Assembly (NCBI RefSeq): GCF_001315945.1
Contig: NZ_BBBG01000008.1
Span: forward strand, 1-64,000
DNA from: Methanogenium cariaci JCM 10550
GTDB taxonomy: Archaea; Halobacteriota; Methanomicrobia; Methanomicrobiales; Methanomicrobiaceae
Direction of reading: 5' to 3'
Length of the DNA stretch: 64,000 nucleotides
Shown: positions 49,118 through 59,768 of the stretch, piece after piece
Layout of the letters: every line of letters starts with the position of its first letter
Position numbering within the stretch: position 1 is the stretch's first letter
Notes under the pieces: generated by a model
Told to the model about the DNA's origin: nothing
Databases searched by the model: none
Seen by the model: only the letters and a program-made list of their open reading frames with translations
Position numbers and translations under genes: made by a program

Positions 49118-49549
49118 AAAATTATTCTTGGCAGTATTAATAGTTAATTGTCATTTTTAAATCTGCAATACGATTTTCAGACGTAAATTGATATTTTTTA
49201 TTGTGATGGGATTCGTCCACTGGTATAATCGCTATTTCCACATAATTCACCGAAAATTCCCACAAGGAGACGAACAATCATCCAAACCCTCCCCCCCCGC
49301 AAAACCCGCCGCCCCCCCAATAAACGACCCCCCCATCCCGTCAGCACCACTGAGTAGAATCTCCGGCATCGGAAGATACCATCACCATACTCCCGTGCCG
49401 GTGCAGCAACACGGTCAGATAAATCCACAATAATCGGATAATTACTCTCTGATATTCATAGAGAGGGTTTTACAGCAGACGGGAATCATGAACGCATGTG
49501 TGTGCTTTCAAAATAAAACGAAAATGGCGGAGATGCTATTTTTTAGGAA
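49118..49549. other. Intergenic, no gene seen
   Basis: Separates the cas operon from the toxin-antitoxin pair. No coding frame with protein character is recognisable; C 7-mers lie near 49290-49330. A segment resembles part of the region near 50170-50290 (CCCGCAAAACCGCCGCC and ATCTCCGGCATCGGNAGATA), which is the end of the ROK kinase gene, so this is probably a relic of that gene's 3' end. Confidence 0.4.
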
Positions 49550-49822
49550 TTATGGAAAGACAGAATAGATTTCTTCCCGGCTTTTGACCCTGCAAAAGAC
49601 AACACTTCCATCGGAACGCAGAGCACAACCTATCCGGTACCGGCCGACACGGATACGATAACGGCTGCTGGTTCCTTTTATTTTGCGTATGTCATTATGA
49701 CTGATGAGTGATTCACTTTCAGGTATCTCATGAAAGACGAGGTCTTCTATTGTTTCCCGGTATTTAACCGGAAGATGGGACAGATCCTTTAAAAATGTCT
49801 TTTTGTAAAAACATGTGACCAT
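49550..49822 (-). CDS. RelE/ParE-family toxin-like protein
   Basis: Ninety residues of the RelE fold: FYKKTFLKDLSHLPVKYRET, IKGTSSRYRIRVGRYRIGCA and VVFCRVKSREEIYSVFP. The K-G-x-x-x-x-Y-R-I-R-x-G-x-Y-R motif is diagnostic. RelE proteins cleave mRNA on the ribosome. The ATG lies 15 nt after the antitoxin stop, so the two are an operon. Whether the toxin is active cannot be told. Confidence 0.82.
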   Translation of the reverse strand: MVTCFYKKTFLKDLSHLPVKYRETIEDLVFHEIPESESLISHNDIRKIKGTSSRYRIRVGRYRIGCALRSDGSVVFCRVKSREEIYSVFP

Positions 49823-49837
49823 GCTCAGGCCTTCTTT

Positions 49838-50047
49838 TCAGGGTTGCATTTTCTTCAGGGTTGCATAGTACTCATGAGCTTCTGAAAGGGACAGGGGGGG
49901 TTCGTCGTCATCGGCTTCGTCCATGAACCTGTCAAGACCATAGTCTTCGATAACAGCTTCTATTTTATGAAAGGTCTTGATATCGAGGATAACACTTACC
50001 GGTTCGTTGTCGTCCGAGACAATATATTGAGGTTTTATATCGAGCAT
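49838..50047 (-). CDS. Antitoxin partner of the RelE-like toxin
   Basis: A 69-residue acidic protein: MLDIKPQYIVSDDNEPVSVI, LDIKTFHKIEAVIEDYGLDR and DEADDDEPPLSLSEAHEYYA. The D-x-K-x-x-x-I-E-x-x-x-E-D-Y-G-L plan is that of archaeal and bacterial RelB/Phd-like antitoxins. ATG 50047 is chosen because GGAGG stands 9 nt upstream; ATG 50056 overlaps that GGAGG too closely. Confidence 0.75.
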   Translation of the reverse strand: MLDIKPQYIVSDDNEPVSVILDIKTFHKIEAVIEDYGLDRFMDEADDDEPPLSLSEAHEYYATLKKMQP

Positions 50048-50136
50048 GTTCTTCATCCTCCTTTTTTCCGTATCTATGAGTAAGGCACCGGGGATTAAAA
50101 AGTTCTCTCTGGTAGTAATCCGTGATGGTAAATCAT

Positions 50137-51179
50137 TCATGGTTCTTTTGGAAACGGAGTCTGAAGAATGCGGGGGGGAATCTCTCCATCACCCAAACCC
50201 TCTCCCGCAAAAACCGCCGCCCCCCCGTAAGGGAGCCATTCCGTCAGCACTGCCGAGCACAATCTCCGGCATCGGCAGATATGAATCGATATACCTGAGC
50301 GCCGGTGCAAAAATAATATCCGGATTCTCTGTTGCCACCGGGCCGCCGACAACAATTCTTTCCGGTGCGTATGCGGCAATGATGGTCGAGAGCCCGCGTC
50401 CATTGATCACAGCCAGATCCCGGAAGAATGCGGTGATGTCCGGGTCACTGTCACGGGCTGCCGAACGGGCCGCCGCACTGAGCGTTTCAGCGGTGATGGT
50501 CTCCCCGGTGAGAAGTTCAGAACCATGCCGCTCATACCAGGCCCGGAAGAACTGCGGCATCCCGCTCCCCGAAGCATACGCCTCCCAGTGGCCCCCGTCC
50601 CCCCGCAGCCGCAGGGCAGGTCGTAGGCCGTGTCCACACAGATATGGCCAATCTCTCCGGCATTCCCGTCCGCTCCTTCTATCAGGTGGCCGCCGGAGAT
50701 AACCCCCACAGCCGATGCCGCTGGATATCGTCAGGTAGACCAGATTCCGGCATCCATCTTCCTCCCGCCCGGAGATATATTCATAGTATGCCCCCGGCGG
50801 AGGCATCGTTCAGGATAGAGACTGGACAAGGGAAGGCCATTTCAAGGGGGGGTGCCCGGAGCGGAATATCCGCATACGGCATATTCGGGCTTGATTTAAT
50901 GCTGTGCTTCCCAACAGAAAGCGGGCCTGCTGTGCTGATGCCGATGGCATCCGGTTGGCATCCCGCTTCATCGCAGACATCCTGTATCATACGAATTACC
51001 TGTTCTGTCACTACCATGCCGTCCGCCCCGTCCCGGCAGAGGGCTTCCTTCCGGTAGATCATACATTGTATTTCCCTTCCAGACCCGCCTTCAAAATCCC
51101 CGGTAAAGACCGCACTCCTCACATGGGTCGCACCGATATCCGCTGCTGCAATCCATACTCTCGTTTCGTCGTTCATCAT
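50137..51179 (-). CDS. ROK family sugar kinase (frameshifted)
   Basis: Starts MMNDETRVWIAAADIGATHV with the phosphate-binding D-x-G-A-T. Further blocks are DAIGISTAGPLSV, ILNDASAG, ISSGIGCG, GNAGEIGHICVDTAYDLPCG with zinc-binding CGCGG, then HWEAYASGSGMPQFF and IVVGGPVATENPDIIF. Frames break at 7-mers near 50815, 50700, 50600 and 50220. The last part fits the frame ending at 50137. ROK kinases phosphorylate hexoses or their N-acetyl amines with ATP; the sugar is not evident. Divergent from ilvD. Confidence 0.75.
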
Positions 51180-51275
51180 CTCATTCCGGGAGGGGGGGTG
51201 CACCAGATATTTCAAGCAAACAGGTCCTGCACGTCTCTTTTTTATTGCTTTGTGTTCATCACTATATGAGTATTC
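51180..51275. promoter_or_regulatory. Divergent promoter region, ROK kinase / ilvD
   Basis: TTTTTTATTG at about 51238-51247 lies ~30 nt before the ilvD ATG and is its likely TATA box, giving an almost leaderless transcript. Confidence 0.4.
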
Positions 51276-52948
51276 ATGCGCAGCGATGAAGTGAAACAAG
51301 GGTATGTCCGTGCGCCGAACCGCTCTCTTCTGCGGGCACTCGGCATCACCGACGACGAGATGAACAAACCGTTCATCGGTATCGCCAACTCCTGGAATAC
51401 CATCGTACCGGGCCATCTCAATCTCCGGCAGGTGGCAGAACGGGTGAGAGAGGGAGTTGCCGCAGGCGGTGGTGTGCCCTTCGAGTTCAACACCATCGGC
51501 ATCTGTGACGGCATTGCCATGGGCCACGAGGGCATGCGCTACTCCCTGCCCTCACGGGAGACCATCGCAGACTCCCTCGAACTCATGATACAGGCCCACC
51601 GCTTCGATGGCCTCGTCTGCATCTGCACCTGCGACAAGATTGTCCCCGGCATGCTGATGGCCGCCGCCAGGTGCAATATTCCCGCCATCGTCGTCACCGG
51701 CGGGCCGATGCTCTCCGGCAAATGCGGCGGAAAGGAACTCTCTCTTATCGATGTCTTTGAAGGTGTCGGCAAAGTGGCCGCAGGCACCATGGACGAGGCA
51801 GACCTCGTCGCCCTTGAGAAGTGTGCGATGCCCGGCTGCGGCAGCTGCCAGGGCCTCTACACCGCAAACACAATGGCCTGCATGACCGAGGCCCTCGGCA
51901 TGTCCCTTCCCCCCCGCTGCGCCGCAACGCCCGCGGTGCATGCGGAAAAACTTGCCATTGCCCGGATGAGCGGCGAACGGGTGGTCGGCCTCGTACGCGA
52001 AGGCGTCACCCCCCCCGTGACATCATCACAAAGGAGAGCATGCGCAATGCCATACGCGTGGACATGGCGCTCGGCGGCTCCACGAATACCGTCCTGCATT
52101 TGATGGCGGTGGCAGAGGAAGCGAACGTGCCCCCCCTCAGCCTGGACGACTTCAATGAAATAAGTGACACCGTCCCGCACATCTGCTACATGCAGCCCTC
52201 CGGCCCCCCCCACTCGATGGAGACCCTCTACTATGCGGGCGGCATCCCTGCCGTGCTGCACGCACTCGCCCCCCCCTGCTGGAAGACGCCCCCCCAACCG
52301 TCACCGGTACCCGCGTCACCGACCTCGCAGCCAACGCACCTGCGGGTGACAGCACCATCATCCGCCCGCTCTCTGATCCCGTGCATGCCTGCGGCGGCCT
52401 GAAGATTGTCAAAGGCAGTCTTGCACCCGACGGTGCGGTCATAAAAGCAGCCGGAGTCAGCGATGAGATGTGGCAGCACACCGGCCCCCCCGCCCGGGTC
52501 TTTGACTCAGAAGATTTAGCAATGCAGGCCATTCTCGCGGGCAGTATCGTGGAGGACGACGTGGTCGTCATCCGCTACGAAGGCCCGGCGGGTGCGCCCG
52601 GCATGCCGGAGATGCTCTCCCCCCCGACCTCGGCCATCATGGGTCGTGGGCTCACCCGCGTAGTGTTAATAACAGACGGACGTTTCTCCGGCGGCACACG
52701 GGGGGGGCCCTGCTTCGGCCACGTCGCCCCGGAGGCAGCGGCGGGCGGGCCGATCGCACTTGTGGAGGAAGGCGATACCATCACGATCAACCTCTCCCAA
52801 AACCAAATCGACCTGAACGTCCCCCTCCGAAATCCTCGAAGAACGCAGAACATCTCTGAAGCACCCGGTCAAACCGTTATCCGGTGTCCTCAGCCGGTAC
52901 GCGGCCATGGTCTGTCAGGCAGACCGCGGTGCGGTCCTGAAAAAATAA
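51276..52948 (+). CDS. ilvD: Dihydroxy-acid dehydratase (frameshifted)
   Basis: Catalyses the dehydration of 2,3-dihydroxy acids in valine, leucine and isoleucine biosynthesis with an iron-sulfur cluster. Conserved blocks: [80 protein letters not shown] with cluster-ligand cysteines, [40 protein letters not shown], and [14 protein letters not shown]. Frames break near 52010, 52267, 52290 and 52810. One 7-C run (51909) adds a codon instead of a shift. The reconstructed end is [18 protein letters not shown] at 52948. Confidence 0.93.
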
Positions 52949-52951
52949 GAA

Positions 52952-53263
52952 TTAATTTCCTCTCTTTTCCTTACCGTTCTTTGCGCCCGGTTCGGGTGAT
53001 CTTTTTGGCAAACCGGATGGGTCCCGGCTGATTGGTGTGGGCCCCCCCCAGATCTTCTTCATGGTAAAGGGTATGGGGATCGTGGTCCGGCGGGAGATTG
53101 GGGTGTTTCCAGGGATGATGAGCCGGGTGGGGGGGTGCAGGTGGTCATACGGGTGGTGGCGGTATAATTCGCGTTTCCGTTTCTGGTCCTGACTGATGGC
53201 ATGGACCGTCCTCTTCGCCCGCGGAGTTACATCCGGGCTCCGGTATTCCTTCTCGGATGACAT
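52952..53263 (-). CDS. Small basic hypothetical protein
   Basis: A frame of 103 codons rich in Arg, Lys and Pro ([31 protein letters not shown]) lying convergent to ilvD. The N-terminal half looks coding; the part after the G 7-mer near 53133 may be in another frame. No family recognised. Confidence 0.4.
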   Translation of the reverse strand: MSSEKEYRSPDVTPRAKRTVHAISQDQKRKRELYRHHPYDHLHPPTRLIIPGNTPISRRTTIPIPFTMKKIWGGPTPISRDPSGLPKRSPEPGAKNGKEKRGN

Positions 53264-53337
53264 GGACTATACTCCTGCTCCCCGGTAATAAAGAATTCGG
53301 CGGGAGCTGATCCTACAAAAAAAGATGTGCCGTTCCC

Positions 53338-53686
53338 TCAGCGGGTGAGGCGTTCCAGCTGCTCCAGAATAAGCGGTAGCGAAATCCGGCCGACCGGGGG
53401 GGTAACAGTGCCGTTGATGAGAACGATCGGAAGGGGGGGAGGCTGGTGTTCTTCGACAATCTTCATCACATATTCCGGGACGCCGTCGTCAAGGAGTGTC
53501 AGTTTCAGAGTGATGCCGGGGGGGTCGCGTGCCTGAAGCTCTGTCTTCAGGGCCTCACATGCCTTCACCAGATTTCCGAGGGGGGGCGCAGGTGGAAAGC
53601 TCGCAGGTGCGGGTATCGTCACAGGGAAACGGCCCGCATGCGCCGTCGGAAAACCCGATGACCTCAATTTCAGTGATATCTGCCAT
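53338..53686 (-). CDS. Small cysteine-rich, thioredoxin-fold-like protein (frameshifted)
   Basis: MADITEIEVIGFSDGACGPF with PCDDTRTCELSTCAP provides four cysteines near the N-terminus. Past the 7-mer at 53581 the chain continues NLVKACEALKTELQARD, ITLKLTLLDDGVPEYVMKIV and LPIVLINGTVTPVGRISLPL. The beta-alpha-beta order and the I-N-G strand before the final helix resemble glutaredoxin/thioredoxin-like small proteins. A redox or metal role is likely but not proven. TATA-like AGATATACC lies upstream at about 53701-53709. Confidence 0.55.
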
Positions 53687-53861
53687 TGTTATAACGGTAT
53701 ATCTTTTGGCCTTATTAGCTTCTGCGGAAAGAAATCCTGCCCGGATTGCCGACCCTTTTGGCATTCGGGAAATCCGGTTCTGCACCGAAAATCCTGTGGG
53801 ACCTCCATAGACCTGTACAAGTTTTTAATAAGGAATCTCCCTCAATACATATGGTTATTCA

Positions 53862-54933
53862 ATGAAGGCGGTTCTGGGTCTTGAAAACGGGAAATATTAT
53901 GTCGGAGAGGGCTTCGGTGTCGAAGGCACCTCTACCGGTGAACTAGTATTTACCACTCAGATGGGCGGTTATATGGAGGCACTGTCCGACCCGAGTTATA
54001 AGGGTCAGATTCTGATGTTCACCTATCCGCTCATAGGAAATTACGGGGTGCACCCCCCCGATAATTTCCAGAGCAGTAATGTTCATGCCCTCGGGTGTGT
54101 GGTGCGGGAGCTGTGTAAGGCCCCCCCTGCCGCCACGCCATCCCTGGGAGATTATTTTGCAGATCACGGTCTGCTGGGAATTTCCGGTATTGATACGCGG
54201 AAATTGACCATTGAAACACGGGTGAACGGCACTCTCGGTGCGGCACTGATTGTCGGGGATGACAATGGTGAGTATGCAGTCGAATGTGCACGAAACCAGC
54301 GTTCGATTACCGACGTTGATCTGATCCCGCAGGTATCCTGCAAAGAGGCATACCACATCGAAGGGAAAGGAAAGCGTATCGCCGTCCTGGACCTCGGGGT
54401 GAAGAGAAATATGCTCGCGAGCCTGAAGAGGCGCGGTGCTGACCTGTATGTCTTCCCCCCCACGACACCCGTCCTGATATCATCGAGGCGGTAAAACCCC
54501 CCCAGGCCCTCTTTATCACCAACGGTCCCGGCGATCCGATGCGTGCAACGGACGCCATCAAAACAACACAGTATTTTATCGGAAAAATTCCGATCTTTGG
54601 TATCTGTATGGGCAACCAGGTGACCGCTCTTGCACTTGGAGGTAAAACCTACAAGATGAAGTTCGGACACCGCGGGTCCAACCAGCCGGTCCGGTATTAT
54701 GACGGCAGAATCTTCATCACCACCCAGAACCACGGGTTTGCGGTGGACGGGGGGGAAACTCTTCCGGAAGGTTGTGAAAAGCTCTTTACCAATGTCAATG
54801 ACGGAACCTGGAAGGGTTCTATTCTGAAGACCTGAATATATTCACGGTTCAGTTCCACCCCCCCGAGGCCCATGCCGGGCCCTATGATACCGAGGAACTG
54901 ATATTTGATATGATGTACCGGAGGATACCCTGA
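53862..54933 (+). CDS. carA: Carbamoyl-phosphate synthase small subunit (frameshifted)
   Basis: Glutaminase subunit that passes ammonia to CarB for arginine and pyrimidine synthesis. Blocks: MKAVLGLENGKYYVGEGFGV, TTQMGGYMEALSDPSYKGQI, GISGIDTRKLTIETRVNGTL, ALFITNGPGDPMRATDAIK, the nucleophile region FGICMGNQVTALALGGKTYK (Cys present; the usual H after it is N), NHGFAVDGGETL and VQFHPPEAHAGPYDTEELI. 7-C runs at 54053, 54121 and 54496 and a 7-G run at 54749 add codons; 54456 and 54810-54860 shift the frame. TTTTTAATAA at ~53824-53833 is the likely TATA box. Its TGA overlaps the carB ATG. Confidence 0.94.
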
Positions 54934-57900
54934 TGCCGCTAAAACCTGAAATTAAAAAAGTGCTGCTCATTGGTTCCGGCCCGATTCAGATCGGCAGGCC
55001 GCAGAGTTTGACTTCTCCGGGTCACAGGCATGTCGTGCCCTCCGGGAGGAAGGGGTGGAGGTTGTACTGGTCAACTCCAACCCGGCAACGATCCAGACCG
55101 ACCCGGAGACGGCGGATGTCATCTACGTGGAGCCCATCCGGGCCGATATCATCGCGGAGATCATCAAAAAGGAGAAGCCGGACGGCATTCTCTCCGGTAT
55201 GGGCGGTCAGACGGGTCTCAATATGACCGCAGAACTGGCCGAGATGGGCGCCCTGGAAGGAGTCGAGATCCTCGGCACCCCCCCTGGAGGCCATCTACCG
55301 CGGTGAAGACCGGGAAAAGTTCCGTGACCTGATGGAAGAGATCGGGGGGGAACCGGTGCCCCGGAGTATGATCCTCACCGATATGGCACAGCTGGACGAG
55401 GCGCTCGAAACCGTCGGTCTTCCCGCGATCATCCGCCCCGCCTACACCCTCGGGGGGGTGCCGGTGGCGGTGTGGCCTACACCGCAGAAGAACTGAAGCG
55501 GATCGTGGAACTCGGTCTGCAGCGCTCCCGTATCCACCAGGTGCTCATTGAAGAGAGCGTCATCGGCTGGAAGGAAATTGAGTTTGAGGTGATGCGTGAC
55601 GCTGCGGATACCTGCATCATCATCTGCGGAATGGAGAACGTCGATGCGATGGGTATCCACACCGGCGAGAGTGTGGTCGTTGCACCGATCCTGACCCTCA
55701 GGGACGACGAGTTCCAGAAACTGCGGGCGGCATCCCTGAAGATCATCCGGGCACTGGATGTCCAGGGTGGCTGTAATGTCCAGCTCGCATACCAGGACGG
55801 CGATTACCGCATTATTGAGGTAAACCCACGGGTCTCCCGTTCTTCAGCGCTGGCATCCAAGGCCACCGGATATCCGATTGCCCGTGTGGCATCAAAAATT
55901 GCCATCGGCCTGAACCTGGACGAGATCACCAACACCGTGACCGGCTGCACCCCGGCATCGTTTGAACCGGCCATCGACTACGTGGTCGTGAAGGTGCCGC
56001 GCTGGCCGTTCGATAAATTCCCGAACGCCGACCGCACCCTCACCACCGCGATGAAGTCCACCGGTGAAGTGATGGCCATCGGCCGTACGCTGGAAGAGGC
56101 CTTTAAGAAGGCGATGCGGTCCCTTGACACCGACGTGTATTCCCATACCTCGGAGTCAGAGATTCGCATGCTCCTCGCCAATCCGACGGACGAACGCTTC
56201 GGGTGCATCTTTGATGCGTTCCGGGCGGGCTTTTCTGTTGAGGAAGTGGCGGAACTGACCTATATCGCCCCGTTCTTTTTGGAGAAGATGCGCAATATCG
56301 TCTTGATGGAAGAGACACTTTCCGCAGGCAACCCGTCGCCGGAGACGATCCGGGACGCACGCCGGGCGGGGGTTCTCTTCAGAAGAGATTGCCAGCCTCT
56401 CCGGCATATCCGAACAGACCGTGGGAGAGCAGGGCGGCCAGCCTTCCTATAAGATGGTCGATACCTGCGCTGCCGAGTTCCCGGCAACAACCCCCCCCTA
56501 CTTCTACTCCACCTGGAGGATGAGAGTGAGATTGTCCCCCCCGACGAGAAGGAAAAGGTGCTCATCCTCGGCTCCGGCCCATCCGTATCGGACAGGGTAT
56601 CGAGTTTGACTACTGTACCGTGCATGCGGTGAAGGCACTCCGGGAGGAAGGGGGGGTTGAGGTGCATATCGTCAACAACAACCCGGAGACCGTCTCGACC
56701 GACTATGACACCTCGGACCGGCTCTTCTTTGAGCCGATGACGCTTGAGGATGTGACCAACATCCTGAAGTCGGACAATTACGCCGGTGTCATGGTGCAGT
56801 TCGGCGGCCAGAACTCGGTCAACCTCGCCCTGCCGCTGGAGCGGGCGGTAAAGTCCGGCAACCTGAACACCAAAATCTTCGGCACCTCTCCGGATGCAAT
56901 GGACATGGCCGAGGACCGGGACCGGTTCAGCCAGCTTTTGGAAGAACTCGAGATTCCCTCGCCTGCCAACGGGTCGGCCTACTCGGAAGAGGAGGCATTC
57001 GCCATCGCAGAGAAGATCGGGTTCCCGCTGCTGGTGCGGCCGTCCTATGTGCTCGGCGGACGGGCAATGGAGCTCGTGCATGACGAAGTGGAATTGCAGA
57101 CCTATATCCGCGAGGCGGTACGGGTCAGCCGTCAGCACCCGGTCCTTCTCGATTCATTCCTGCAGAACGCCATCGAGATTGATGTGGATGCTGTCTGTGA
57201 CGGCACTGATGTCCTGATTGGCGGCATCATGGAACACATCGAGGAAGCGGGTGTCCACTCCGGTGACTCCGCCTGTGTGATCCCGTCCCAGTCCCTGACG
57301 GCCGATGTGATCGAGACGGTGCGGGAGTATACCAAGAGCCTTGCTCTGGGCATCGGCGTGGTCGGGCTGATCAACATCCAGTTTGCGGTCAAAGACGAAG
57401 TGGTGTATATCCTTGAGGCCAACCCACGGGCGAGCCGGACGGTGCCCTTCGTCTCGAAGGCGACCGGCATGCCGCTTGCAAAGATTGCCGCAACGGTGAT
57501 GTTCGGCAGGAAACTCGCCGACCTTGGATATACCGAGCCGGAGATGTCGCACGTTGCGGTAAAAGAAGTGCTTCTGCCCTTCAACAAACTCCCCGGCGTC
57601 GACACCGTGCTTGGCCCGGAGATGAAGTCCACCGGCGAAGTGATGGGCATTGACTACGACTTTGGCCGTGCCTACTACAAGGCCTGTCTCTCCGCGGACA
57701 ACGAACTGCCGCTGGAAGGCAATGTCTTCATATCGGTCGGGACGGAGGACAAGGAAGGTATCCTTCCCGCAGCACAGAACCTGCACGAACTGGGCCTGAA
57801 GATCTTCGGGACAACCGGGACGGTGGCATTCCTTGAATCCCACGGCATCCCTGCGAGCCTGGTGAGAAAGGTGCAGGAAGGCTCCCCCCCCAATATCATC

Positions 57901-58221
57901 GACGTGATGCGGAGGGGGGGAGACCTGCGGCTGATCATCAACGCACCTTCCGGGAAATATTCCCGGCAGGACCATGTCCGTATCATGCGGGCGGCGCTGG
58001 ATTACAATATCCCGTATATCACCACCATTCAGGCGGCCAACGCGGCGGCACAGGCAATCCGCAGTCTGAAGAAGGACTCGATCACGATTGAGCCGTTGTC
58101 GCACTATCATGCTGATCCAAAAAACCAATTATCTCCTTTTTTTGCCACCACCCCCCCGTTTACCGCTGCATCCGGGTATATGCTGCTCGCCGAGGAATCG
58201 GGACATCTGAGGATTGCCTAG
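54933..58221 (+). CDS. carB: Carbamoyl-phosphate synthase large subunit (frameshifted)
   Basis: Two tandem ATP-grasp halves and a C-terminal regulatory domain. Seen: [52 protein letters not shown], then [60 protein letters not shown]; second half [40 protein letters not shown], and [11 protein letters not shown]. Indels occur at ~54994, 55273, 55453, 56395, 56516 and 56580. Two of these are losses in short runs (GGG, CCCC), so errors go both ways. The true stop is probably near 58112, before the run-on to 58221. Confidence 0.94.
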
Positions 58222-58304
58222 CGTTCATTCGATGTCACACCCTTAAATAGTCGTATCGCGAAGCCACAGGTATATGATACTTCAGCGTATCAGAGGTGAA
58301 CGAT
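58222..58304. promoter_or_regulatory. Promoter of the beta-propeller gene
   Basis: CTTAAATAG at about 58242-58250 is a possible TATA box; GAGGTG (58292-58297) is the ribosome binding site for ATG 58305. Confidence 0.4.
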
Positions 58305-59649
58305 ATGAAACGGTTTGATGTGTGGATGCCTTCGGTGAGGCATGCACTGGTATATACGATGCTGCTCATTGCCATCGGATGCGTGGCAATGACTGGGAGT
58401 GCAGCGGCGGCATCGCCTACGGCAACAGAGATGTGGACCTATTCCCAGCCGACGAACATGTATGACTGTGACATCTCCTGATGTCGGGTATGTGGCAGGC
58501 GGGACATACAATAGAAAAGTGTTCCTGCTCACGATTGAAGGAGAACATCTCTGGACGGTTGACACCGGCTCTCCGGTCTGGGGGGGCGTGGCCGTCTCCC
58601 GTGGTGCCGAATATGTGGTGGCAGGCACCGATATCGGAGACCTTCTGGTCTATAACAATGAAGGAACTCTGCTCTGGTCCAAACGGTTCAGGGGCAAAGT
58701 AAACGATGTGGATATCTCTGCCGACGGGTCGGTGATCGCTGTTGCCTGTGGCGATGCGAAGGTCTACCGCTATACGAACCTGGGATCCGAGGTCTGGGCC
58801 CACAATATGAACTCAGCGGTGCTCTCGGTCTCCGTGACCGAGGATGGCCGTCTCATCGGGGCCGGAACAAAGGAATTTCTGATAACAGTGCTGGACCCTG
58901 AGGGTCAGAAGGTCTGGAGCTACAAAATCAACGGACAGGTGTTTGGCCTGGACCTCTCCCCCCCGGACGGGACCTACCTCATTGCAGGGGGAAATGATGC
59001 CTATACCTATGTCTTTGATGACGAAGGCAAGATCGTAGCCCAGCTGCAGCCTGCATCCAGGGTCAATGATGTCTCCGCCGCATTGCAGGGAGTATACTTT
59101 GCGCTGGGACGCGGGGACGGAATCACGACCATCTATGGCACGGACGGGATAATGGTCACCGAGGTCTCTGCGTCCGCCAGTATAAACAGCGTCTCTCTCT
59201 CACCCTTAGGCGGCGCCCTTGCGGTCGCCTCGTCTGACGGCAAGCTCTATCTCTACTCTCTCCCGACACCGGCAGTGCCGGTCACTCCGGTGAAGACTCC
59301 TGCTCCCACCCCCCCGATCGTCGACCCCCCCGGTGCAGATGGTATTCTTTCCTTCTCCTCGGCGCCATCGGGTGCCACCGTCTACGTCAATAACGCGGTA
59401 GTGGGTATTACCCCGGTGACCCTGCCCCCCCTGAAGGCGGGGCAGTATCCGGTGCTGATACGCCTTGACGGTTACAATGACTGGACGACAACGATAAACC
59501 TGCTTCCGGGAGATACGGTGAATGTGGTCGCACAGATGACTGCCGCAACGCCTGTTTCCACCCCCCCTGTCCCCCCCGCGGGATTCCTGCCGGTGCTGGC
59601 GGGTCTCATCCTTGGTGCGGTGCTTGTCCTGCGCCGGTCGGATGACTGA
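58305..59649 (+). CDS. Surface beta-propeller protein with PEGA domain (frameshifted)
   Basis: A long signal peptide (VYTMLLIAIGCVAMTGSAAA) is followed, after a one-base change near 58475, by seven or so PQQ/WD-like blades (YVAGGTYNRKVFLLTIEGEH, YVVAGTDIGDLLVYNNEG, VIAVACGDAKVYRYTNLGSE, IGAGTKEFLITVLDPEGQKV). A Pro/Thr linker then leads into a PEGA domain (GILSFSSAPSGATVYVNNAV) and a C-terminal membrane helix with basic end (GFLPVLAGLILGAVLVLRRS). This is the classical secreted and C-terminally anchored methanogen surface protein layout. Confidence 0.8.
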
Positions 59650-59768
59650 TCTACACGGAATGATTCTGAAATAAGGGGGAGTTCTGCCCCCCCTCAACCC
59701 GTTTTTTGCAGACCATCCTGTCCTGCCACCGGGACGGGGGGAAAAAAATGTTTTTCTGAGCCAGACGA

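Noticed and set aside
53862-58221. carA and carB as true pseudogenes
   Set aside because: All catalytic blocks are conserved and the breaks are single-base changes at G/C runs; sequencing error is far more likely than decay.
58399-58500. The beta-propeller gene as two separate genes
   Set aside because: The signal peptide and the first blade join smoothly with a one-base correction near 58475, so a single secreted protein is more likely.
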